Notes under the pieces: generated by a model
Told to the model about the DNA's origin: nothing
Database searches by the model: none
The model's input: the letters and a program-made list of their open reading frames with translations, nothing else
In this document: piece after piece, positions 1 through 6,021 of the stretch
Position numbering within the stretch: position 1 is the first letter of the stretch
How the letters are laid out: each line of letters starts with the position of its first letter
Position numbers and translations under genes: made by a program
Source: Dialister sp. CAG:486
GTDB lineage: Bacteria; Bacillota; Negativicutes; Veillonellales; Dialisteraceae
Assembly: GCA_000434475.1 (NCBI GenBank)
Contig: FR879535.1
Coordinates: forward strand, 1 to 17,421
Length of the DNA: 17,421 nucleotides
Reading direction: 5' to 3'

Positions 1-36
1 AGAGGGGAAGGCTGCGATACGAGAATACCATCCTCT

Positions 37-58
37 AAAAAAAGGCGGCGAAGCCGCC
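37..58 (-). terminator. Intrinsic terminator downstream of tatD
   Basis: On the minus strand a GGCGGC/GCCGCC stem with a 3-nt loop is followed by seven T residues. It lies about 85 bases after the tatD stop codon and is the first terminator met by tatD transcripts. Confidence 0.8.
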
Positions 59-61
59 ACC

Positions 62-82
62 TTCATTCTTCATTCCTCATTC
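62..82. repeat. 7-bp-period tandem repeat (TTCATTC-like), 3 units
   Basis: Two perfect TTCATTC units are followed by CTCATTC, in the gap between the tatD stop and its terminator. Other heptad-period tracts occur in gaps at 1441, 10303 and 16088. Confidence 0.6.
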
Positions 83-141
83 GAGCAAAGCTTTCATTCA
101 GGGTCAAGGGACAGCACGCCCTATGGGCTCCCTCCCCCCCT

Positions 142-918
142 CTATCTGATCTTCCAGAACCGCTCCGTATTCTCCTTCGCGCATTTCGTGAGCACCTCTT
201 CCGAGACGCCCATGTACTGCGCAAGCGTCCTCGCCACGTAGGTGATATTCTGCGGCACATTCGTTCTCGGCAGGTGGAAGCCGCGCGGCGTGAGGTACGG
301 CGCATCCGTCTCGATCATCACACGGTCCAGCGGGAGGATCGAGACGGCCTCGCGCAGGTCATCCGCGCGGCGCTCATCGCAGATCCATCCGGTGATGCCG
401 ATGTAGAAGCCCATATCGAGCAGCCGTCGGAGCGTTTTCTTATCCCCCGTGTAGCAGTGGACGACGGCGCGCGGACAGATGGCTTCGTGACCGGCAAAGC
501 AGGCGATGAAGTCCTCCGCCGCATCCCGCTCGTGAAGAAAGAGCGGCTTTCCTAATTTCTCTGCGAGCAGGATCAGCTCCTTGAAGTAGTGGATCTGATT
601 CTCCTTCCTGCTGTACATGCGATCATAGTCGAGCCCCGTCTCTCCCACCGCCAGGATGCGGGGATTCGTGGTCAATATTTCCTCGATGCGCGCCACGTCC
701 TCCTCCTTCGCTTCGTCGGCGCTGTGCGGATGGATCCCCGCCGTCCCGTAGACGTCATGGGTCTTCGTGAAATCATTCACGAGCTCATTCTCCTCCGCCT
801 CCGAGCCTGTCAGGATACACTGGATCCCCGCGGCGTGCGCATCCTCGATGATCTTCTCCGGATAGGGGAAGGATTTCGTAAAAAGATTCAGTCCGATATC
901 GTAGTAAGTGTATGGCAT
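142..918 (-). CDS. tatD: TatD family 3'-5' DNA exonuclease / metal-dependent hydrolase
   Basis: A 258-aa TIM-barrel hydrolase, the usual TatD length. It resembles the true E. coli TatD branch: it opens with DIGLNL, where YcfH/YabD-type proteins have a DSHxHL motif, and carries GITGWxCDERR. Likely metal ligands are visible: H63 and H65 in GIHPH, E93 in VGETGLD, H129 in FLHERD, H154 in VVHCYTG and D205 in IETDAP. Known family members are cytosolic metal-dependent DNases implicated in DNA repair and turnover. I place the start at the ATG at 918 because AGAAAGGACG sits 8 nt upstream and the family's N-terminus begins there. The longer in-frame opening to 1023 runs through an apparent promoter and hairpin. 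The gene is GC-rich like the right flank and unlike the adjacent island. Confidence 0.93.
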   Translation of the reverse strand: MPYTYYDIGLNLFTKSFPYPEKIIEDAHAAGIQCILTGSEAEENELVNDFTKTHDVYGTAGIHPHSADEAKEEDVARIEEILTTNPRILAVGETGLDYDRMYSRKENQIHYFKELILLAEKLGKPLFLHERDAAEDFIACFAGHEAICPRAVVHCYTGDKKTLRRLLDMGFYIGITGWICDERRADDLREAVSILPLDRVMIETDAPYLTPRGFHLPRTNVPQNITYVARTLAQYMGVSEEVLTKCAKENTERFWKIR

Positions 919-963
919 AGCGTTCGTCCTTTCTGAAATGTTTTTCATTTTTAGAGTTGTGCT

Positions 964-969
964 ATAATA
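964..969 (-). promoter_or_regulatory. Probable tatD promoter (-10 box)
   Basis: The minus strand reads TATTAT about 46 nt upstream of the tatD start codon. I see no good -35 at 17 bp, so the call rests on the -10 box and position alone. Confidence 0.35.
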
Positions 970-979
970 AGCATAAGAG

Positions 980-1029
980 AAATGACCGGAACCTTCGCCC
1001 TTTATTGGCGGGGGGCTGGTCATTTTTTT
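980..1029 (+). terminator. Hairpin with T-tract between tRNA-Gly and tatD
   Basis: AAATGACC (980-987) pairs with GGTCATTT (1018-1025). An inner CGCC/GGCG pairing is possible, and a T7 run follows on the plus strand. It would end plus-strand transcription coming from tatD's side, although no plus-strand gene is visible there. On the minus strand it would be a leader hairpin for tatD without a good U-tract. Confidence 0.45.
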
Positions 1030-1117
1030 GTGTGATCATTTGTATTATATCACTTGGTGGGACTACTCTTCGCAGGAAGCAAAATCTCTTTCTCTCGCAA
1101 AATTCAATTCATGGCAC

Positions 1118-1142
1118 AAAAAAAGAGCCCGCAAGGGCTCTC
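1118..1142 (-). terminator. Intrinsic terminator of tRNA-Gly
   Basis: A perfect AGAGCCC/GGGCTCT stem with a 4-nt loop is followed by T-rich sequence on the minus strand, 12 nt after the encoded CCA end of the tRNA. It shows that the tRNA is a monocistronic unit separate from tatD. Confidence 0.9.
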
Positions 1143-1152
1143 GCAATTCATG

Positions 1153-1226
1153 TGGAGCGGATGAAGGGAGTCGAACCCTCCTGTCCAGCTTGGGAAGCTG
1201 GCGTTCTACCGATGAACTACACCCGC
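1153..1226 (-). tRNA. tRNA-Gly (anticodon CCC), CCA encoded
   Basis: A complete 74-nt cloverleaf can be folded by eye. The acceptor stem is GCGGGTG/CATCCGC (one G-U pair) with discriminator U and an encoded CCA. The D-arm contains AGTTCATCGGTAGAAC, the anticodon stem CCAGC/GCTGG closes the loop TTCCCAA, and the T-loop is GTTCGACTC. Anticodon CCC reads the glycine codon GGG. The gene is the likely attachment site of the island that starts just upstream: its anticodon arm, 5' half and promoter recur in decayed form at 14803-14890. Confidence 0.95.
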
Positions 1227-1240
1227 ATACTCATGCATAG

Positions 1241-1269
1241 ATAATACCATACTTTCTCTGAATTTTCCA
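1241..1269 (-). promoter_or_regulatory. Promoter of tRNA-Gly (extended -10)
   Basis: On the minus strand TGGAAA (1264-1269) is separated by 17 bp from TATTAT (1241-1246), which is preceded by TGG as an extended -10. The -10 lies about 15 nt upstream of the tRNA 5' end. The same block survives with changes in the copy near 14860-14890. Confidence 0.6.
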
Positions 1270-1351
1270 GTTTTTCTGATAACTTCCTCTAAAGAAAATG
1301 TTTCTCATGATTTGCCATCATTTCATCTTATTTTTTGAAAACAAGGTGTGA

Positions 1352-1379
1352 TAAGGTGTGAAAACAGTTTCACACCTTA
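1352..1379 (+). terminator. 12-bp hairpin with downstream T-tract
   Basis: TAAGGTGTGAAA and its exact complement flank a 4-nt loop, with ACTTTTTT following on the plus strand. A direct repeat of AAGGTGTGA immediately precedes it. It could stop plus-strand transcription entering the tRNA region, or it may be an element remnant. No plus-strand gene is visible. Confidence 0.45.
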
Positions 1380-1406
1380 CTTTTTTGGAAAACCAACACC
1401 TTATTT

Positions 1407-1426
1407 AAGGAAACACTGATTTAATC
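1407..1426 (+). repeat. Left copy of 20-bp inverted repeat framing the island
   Basis: The core GGAAACACTGATT recurs in opposite orientation at 14561-14580, with 18 of 20 positions matching over the aligned block. A related sequence forms both arms of a hairpin at 11608-11646. The inverted arrangement near both island edges resembles transposon terminal repeats. No transposase is visible between them. Confidence 0.55.
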
Positions 1427-1440
1427 TTAGTTGCTTGGGC

Positions 1441-1468
1441 CTAACAACTAACAACAGACAACAAGCAA
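1441..1468. repeat. 7-bp-period tandem repeat (CTAACAA-like), 4 units
   Basis: Two perfect CTAACAA units are followed by CAGACAA and CAAGCAA, directly downstream of the 1473 gene's stop codon. It shares the 7-bp period with the tracts at 62, 10303 and 16088. Confidence 0.6.
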
Positions 1469-1472
1469 GCAA

Positions 1473-1835
1473 TTACCACTTATCAATCCACTTTTCCAAC
1501 TCATCCAAAGAATCAATAATAGAATCACAAGCCTTGTCTGTGACCGTATACGCTTTATCTATGGTATCCACCAGCGCATCTGCCGTTTCCATCAATCGCA
1601 TCTCAGCCGCTTCCTGCTCCTCTGGTGGCAATTCCTCTATTTTCTGATCCACATACTCTCCCACCTTATCCAACAATTGATCAAACATGGATGGTTCTTC
1701 CTCTACTTGCTTTTCCTCCACCAGCTTGGCATAATACCGTTCTGCCCACTGTTGTAATGCTTGACTCGCCATACCATTCGCATCATCCCTGTTTCCAAAT
1801 GGAATCTCAGGAAAATTGTTTCCATTGTCACTCAT
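1473..1835 (-). CDS. Small acidic hypothetical protein
   Basis: A 120-aa, strongly acidic, mostly helical protein with no signal peptide or membrane segment. Residues 35-120 are heptad-like and rich in Glu and Leu, with a PPEEQEAAEMRLMETADALV stretch around 80-99, and could form a coiled coil. The start at 1835 is well supported by AGGAGG 7 nt upstream. I do not recognise a family. It is the leftmost island gene, separated from the dynamin operon by a strong hairpin at 1958-2029, so it is probably transcribed on its own. It may be cargo unrelated to the dynamins, or a small accessory or inhibitor protein; nothing in the sequence decides. Confidence 0.72.
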   Translation of the reverse strand: MSDNGNNFPEIPFGNRDDANGMASQALQQWAERYYAKLVEEKQVEEEPSMFDQLLDKVGEYVDQKIEELPPEEQEAAEMRLMETADALVDTIDKAYTVTDKACDSIIDSLDELEKWIDKW

Positions 1836-1957
1836 CCTATTTCCTCCTTATGAAATACTTTTTAGCTGTCTGATCATCAGCTTTTCTTCTAGTATATCCA
1901 GAAAGTTGGACAAAGAATGGGCATGGAAAATATTTCCTTTTAGAATCTTAAGATAAA

Positions 1958-2029
1958 AATAGCAAAATAAAAAGGTTACTGTATATCTGGCATAGGCCAA
2001 ATATACAGTAACCTTTTTATTTTGCTATT
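1958..2029. terminator. Perfect 29-bp inverted repeat, probable bidirectional terminator
   Basis: The arms 1958-1986 and 2001-2029 are exact reverse complements around a 14-nt loop that itself contains TGGC/GCCA. The A-rich outer part of the left arm and T-rich outer part of the right arm give a terminator shape in both directions. It lies after the last gene of the dynamin operon and before the 1473 gene. The rest of the 1836-2147 gap shows only a short decayed frame (2060-2182). Confidence 0.75.
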
Positions 2030-2059
2030 AGACTAAAATTGAGAAACCTTGTGATACCA

Positions 2060-2182
2060 CTATTTGTCAATATATGCAGATTTCCAAAATCTCAATCGTC
2101 TTAAATAGCCTGTATTCACCAGCTCTTTCCATGTATCATATACAAACCTACCGTAATACAGCTTCTGCTTCCTGTCTAACAA
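2060..2182 (-). pseudogene. Possible coding remnant overlapping the end of the 858-aa gene
   Basis: In the frame shifted by one from the 858-aa gene, about 40 codons are open across and past its stop. They encode an aromatic- and basic-rich tail ending in FWKSAYIDK. There is no ribosome binding site and only a possible TTG start. The composition looks protein-like, so it may be a fossil of an older C-terminus or neighbouring gene. The length is too short to exclude chance. Confidence 0.2.
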
Positions 2183-4724
2183 AAGTTGGAAGCTTTACTT
2201 TATACTTCACGCATCCCTGATAGGTCATTTTTACATACAGTCTCCAAGCCGTTTTATAATCTCTTTTTCGTACAGCCGCTACACATGGCACAATATAATC
2301 TTTCCAGAAATGCTCATAGACTTTACCTGCCATTGGCTGCGCGTTGATCCTTGCTACCACATCTGATGCATAGATATAATAAGCAGCTGCTAAATCTTGA
2401 TTTTCCACAGACATCTCTACCGCTTTATTTCTAAGATGCCGCACGATATAAACAGTTCTATGATATATGCGATGTTCAATCTGAAGTGCATTACAAGTAG
2501 CCGTTACCAAAGCACAGCAACTATCACTACTAGTATCGTGAATCTCGTGATAAGGCTGGGACTCTTCTACAGGTACACTCCTTCTTCTTTGCTCTTCGGC
2601 TGCTGCTTCTTTTTCTCTCTGGATTTTTCTTAAAATATCCGCCCCTAGCGTCTGTCCTTGCTGAGAAGCTTTCCGAGCAAACATTTCAGCATGCTGCTTA
2701 TTCACACTGGTTCCCTGTCCATAGTAGTACATACTTGCGAGCAAGGCGAGTGCCTCTGGTTCTGTCTGGTCTTTCAAATAAGTTATTGCCTTTTGGTAAT
2801 TTTTTATTTCATAGGCTAGCATGCCAATATAGAAATCAGCTTTTTTGAATCCTCTATCCCGTTTTCTGATATACATGAACATACTTGTTAGCAATTCATT
2901 TTCATTTTTCCATGCAGCATTCTTTACTCGATTTTCTCGTGTATGCTGATTATAATAATATTCCCCTAGATATTCGACAGCTTGGATATTGTCATTAGCT
3001 GCTGCCACTTTCAGATAGAACAATCCTTCCTCTTGCGATGCCTTGGATTTCATTTTGATTTTTTTCACACCTATGCGATAGGCATCCTCTTTTTCAAAGG
3101 ATAGAAATTCTCCTCGTTTGTTCACTAAATCTTTGAGTGCGATCAGCTTTTGCAGTGCTTTTTCTTCTCCTGATTTCCATGCGCTCAAGTAGTAATCAAC
3201 AGCCTGATTGGGTTTCAAGATTTGCTCATAGTAATAACCTTTATAGAAATTTTCTACACTTCCCTGTGGCTCTTTAATAGACGCCACTACGTCTAGCAAC
3301 TTCTTTGGCTGCAACTTTATTTTTCCTAAATGATGCAAATACAAAAGCGCAGAGGCTATATCCGGATACTGATGGTAATCACATTTTTGTAATTTTGTCT
3401 TGTCCTGTCGCGTTAGGATATTTTGGTCAAAGGTAGCGTTCCACACCATTTGCAACCAGTAACTTTCTTCAAGTCCTGCACTTTCTACTTTTTTCAAATA
3501 GGACTCTGCTTTTTTGTAATATTTAATCTCATGACTCAGCTTAAAAATACGCAAATAGGAAAAAGTCAAATTTGCCCATATAGACCCCATATACTTCCGA
3601 ATTTTCAAAGCACCTTTTGTCCCTGCTGTATCATTGGCTTCGTGGCTAAATTCCTTTTCGAATTCCTCTGCCGCTTGTAACAGTTTTTCCGATGAACGTA
3701 GGAAATGTTCAGTACGCTTATCATAGAGCTGCTGCTCCGCTTTAGTTTGAGCCAATAAAGCCTGAACAGTTTTCTCCGTTTTTCCGTCTTTCATCTGTAC
3801 AGCATCCTTTTTCAATGCTTCCAGATTTTCTTTTACCCCAGACTGCCGTACCACATATCGACCTTCATAAGAAGAGAGTACTGATCGCATCACATCTACA
3901 AAGCTAAAGTTATTCTTAGTTCCTTCATATGCTTTAACGGATCGCTCAACTTCTCGTTCTCCTAAAACAGAAATACCCATATGTACCAATTCTGATTTGA
4001 TATCGTCTATATTGCTAGGTGCCTTCATCGGTAAAATCATCTTGATATCTACTCGATACTGTTTCAGTGCTTGCAACATTTCCTTTAACTTGGTTTTTGT
4101 GTAATTTTTATAGTACACATATAGCACATCTAACTTTGGAATCAATGCCTTTCGCAACGCTAAAGAACCATTGCAAGGAATATCAATCACTGTTTTATTG
4201 ATGGAAATCCGAGGGCGGTACACACACAGGAGTTGAAGCAGTTGAGAGATATCGATTTCATCCTTTGCCAGGTCAAAAATTCTCTGTAATTCTTCTTCTG
4301 TTACAGGAAATTTTTGATCATAAATATTTTCGGCTACTACCTGCTCCGTATCTGCATGCGTCCAAATCACAGGGAGAGTCTTCCCTTTCTCCGCCCAATT
4401 TCCAATGATTTCACCATCAATTTGTTTCAACACCCGGCTGGGGCATCCCATCACCCCAATGACAGTATCCCCTAATAATTCTGGATAATCTCTAAACAAT
4501 TCTGTTTGAGAAAGAATTTGTTTAAGCCGTTGGAAAAGTTCATTTCCGCCAGGAACTGCATTCTCTTTTAACATCTTGGCAAAATGATGGACCAGAATTT
4601 CCAGTACTGCATCATAGGCTTGAATCAGCTTTTCATTGCCAGCGATCTGATTTTTCCCTTCTAGCAGCCGAGAAATCATCTCTAATTTTTCATTTGCTGC
4701 ATCTATCATTACGTTTTCAGCCAT
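2148..4724 (-). CDS. Degenerate dynamin-like GTPase domain fused to TPR/Sel1 repeats and a Cys-containing C-terminal domain
   Basis: An 858-aa protein, last in the dynamin operon, 28 nt after the preceding gene. GGAGAAG lies 4 nt before the ATG. Residues about 85-255 follow the order of a dynamin GTPase domain with its catalytic motifs lost: VIGVMGCPSRVLK (88-100) stands where a GxxxxGKS P-loop should be, VIDIPCNG (179-186) replaces DxPG, and ILPMKAP (230-236) replaces the N/TKxD motif. A charged, probably coiled-coil segment follows (about 290-380), then TPR-like helices and at least one clear Sel1 repeat (657-692, LLASMYYYGQGTS). The C-terminal part (736-840) starts SCCALVTATC and continues with LRN, which weakly recalls CFI-box domains. 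I infer a nucleotide-independent scaffold or regulatory partner of the three active GTPases. The pseudo-GTPase reading comes from motif alignment by eye. Confidence 0.85.
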   Translation of the reverse strand: MAENVMIDAANEKLEMISRLLEGKNQIAGNEKLIQAYDAVLEILVHHFAKMLKENAVPGGNELFQRLKQILSQTELFRDYPELLGDTVIGVMGCPSRVLKQIDGEIIGNWAEKGKTLPVIWTHADTEQVVAENIYDQKFPVTEEELQRIFDLAKDEIDISQLLQLLCVYRPRISINKTVIDIPCNGSLALRKALIPKLDVLYVYYKNYTKTKLKEMLQALKQYRVDIKMILPMKAPSNIDDIKSELVHMGISVLGEREVERSVKAYEGTKNNFSFVDVMRSVLSSYEGRYVVRQSGVKENLEALKKDAVQMKDGKTEKTVQALLAQTKAEQQLYDKRTEHFLRSSEKLLQAAEEFEKEFSHEANDTAGTKGALKIRKYMGSIWANLTFSYLRIFKLSHEIKYYKKAESYLKKVESAGLEESYWLQMVWNATFDQNILTRQDKTKLQKCDYHQYPDIASALLYLHHLGKIKLQPKKLLDVVASIKEPQGSVENFYKGYYYEQILKPNQAVDYYLSAWKSGEEKALQKLIALKDLVNKRGEFLSFEKEDAYRIGVKKIKMKSKASQEEGLFYLKVAAANDNIQAVEYLGEYYYNQHTRENRVKNAAWKNENELLTSMFMYIRKRDRGFKKADFYIGMLAYEIKNYQKAITYLKDQTEPEALALLASMYYYGQGTSVNKQHAEMFARKASQQGQTLGADILRKIQREKEAAAEEQRRRSVPVEESQPYHEIHDTSSDSCCALVTATCNALQIEHRIYHRTVYIVRHLRNKAVEMSVENQDLAAAYYIYASDVVARINAQPMAGKVYEHFWKDYIVPCVAAVRKRDYKTAWRLYVKMTYQGCVKYKVKLPTFVRQEAEAVLR

Positions 4725-4752
4725 TTTTCTTCTCCATCTAATAAGAACCCCA

Positions 4753-6021
4753 TCAATAAGGGCTATCTTCCAATTGCTCCATAGCAGCTAAAATCAGATT
4801 TCCTACATTCTGTAGTTGCTTTTGGCTTTGTTTCAGTTCATCGAGCTGTAAATCCAATTGTTCAATGAGTGCAACTAAAGACCGGACAGATAAAAAGTCT
4901 ACTGCCTCCGTCACAGATTCTTTCAAATCAGCTCTCTGTTTCTTCTGTTGCTGGATACATTGTTCCAAGTATTGATTCACTTCCTGCAATATGTCATTCA
5001 TTTCATCTTTGCCATCTTTTTTCAGTGCCGCTTCTTTTTCTGCTTTCCACAAAAAACGAGACAATACATTCTTACCAATATATTCCTTATGTTCCGTGGA
5101 TGAATAACAGGTGATTCCATACAGTTGAATTTGCTTGTTTTGTAACATATCTTTAGCATAAGACATTTGGTCTCTCAAAATTTGAGAACTCTTTCCGTCG
5201 GCTTTCGTAAATACAAGGAGTACAGGGCACGGATTCTGCAATGATTCCATGAAATCCAAATCAGAAGCGGTCAATGTATTACTGGAATCCACTAACCAAA
5301 TCAGATAATCCACCGTACGCAGCTGGGATTGTGCAATTTCATAATCCGTAATTTCTCGTTTCCCTTTGACTGCATCTCTTGGTTTAGAATATCCAGGAGT
5401 GTCCAAGAACGCTAATTGACGAAAATCCTGGTCAACTGCATCTGTCTGATTTACGATAAAAAGATTCTTGATAAAAGGAGCAAACCCTATATGATACGTA
5501 TGATCAAATTGATGGGTAAATGCTTTCATTTCTTTTTCTATCAAACGAACCGCCTGATTGTTCTGGGTATAAGCCAAAATCTGTTGTTCTGCCCCATTCA
5601 TGAAATAAGTTGGTATAGCGGTAGTGGTGGTAGAATCTTCTGGTAGCATCTGGGTATGAAACAAAGAATTAATAAAAGCAGATTTTCCTGCACTGAAAGA
5701 GCCCCCCACACCAACAATAGCCCGCCCCTTCAATAACTGATTCTTTTTATATTCCTCTACCCGATCACTCAATCGTTGCAGCCGATGACTTAAACTCAAT
5801 TCATCAGGAAGATTCAAGTTCTTGACCGTATCTAGCACCTGCTGGTCAATCATCTGATTCAAATGCTGTACTTTATACTGCATCTGCTTAGCATACTGTC
5901 CCCTTGAGGAAGGTATACGAAGTATTTTCGATACCAGTTGCAATGCCTCTGGTACCGATACAGTTATCTCGTCTTTTAATGTTTCTGCCTGTTCATTAGC
6001 AAGATCCCACGAGAATCCCAT
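4753..6021 (-). CDS. Dynamin-like GTPase, short form
   Basis: A 422-aa dynamin-superfamily GTPase. G1 is GSFSAGKS (107-114), the G2 threonines are in DSTTTTAIPT (129-138), G3 is DTPG (207-210) and G4 is TKAD (272-275), all intact. About 100 residues of helix precede the G domain and about 80 Gln/Lys/Leu-rich coiled-coil residues follow it. I see no transmembrane or paddle segment, so this member probably needs a partner to reach membranes. The ATG overlaps the stop of the upstream gene by one base (TAATG), with AAAGGGGA upstream, which indicates translational coupling and suggests a stoichiometric complex with the 748-aa GTPase. Short bacterial dynamins often act as pairs with a longer one (LeoB/LeoC, MjDLP-type arrangements). 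Confidence 0.88.
   Translation of the reverse strand: MGFSWDLANEQAETLKDEITVSVPEALQLVSKILRIPSSRGQYAKQMQYKVQHLNQMIDQQVLDTVKNLNLPDELSLSHRLQRLSDRVEEYKKNQLLKGRAIVGVGGSFSAGKSAFINSLFHTQMLPEDSTTTTAIPTYFMNGAEQQILAYTQNNQAVRLIEKEMKAFTHQFDHTYHIGFAPFIKNLFIVNQTDAVDQDFRQLAFLDTPGYSKPRDAVKGKREITDYEIAQSQLRTVDYLIWLVDSSNTLTASDLDFMESLQNPCPVLLVFTKADGKSSQILRDQMSYAKDMLQNKQIQLYGITCYSSTEHKEYIGKNVLSRFLWKAEKEAALKKDGKDEMNDILQEVNQYLEQCIQQQKKQRADLKESVTEAVDFLSVRSLVALIEQLDLQLDELKQSQKQLQNVGNLILAAMEQLEDSPY

Noticed and set aside
274..936. Open frames on the plus strand opposite tatD
   Set aside because: They are antisense shadows of a conserved gene in GC-rich DNA, without ribosome binding sites or recognisable motifs.
919..1023. 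N-terminal extension of TatD to 293 aa
   Set aside because: The extension crosses a likely promoter and hairpin; the ATG at 918 has a good ribosome binding site and matches the TatD family N-terminus.
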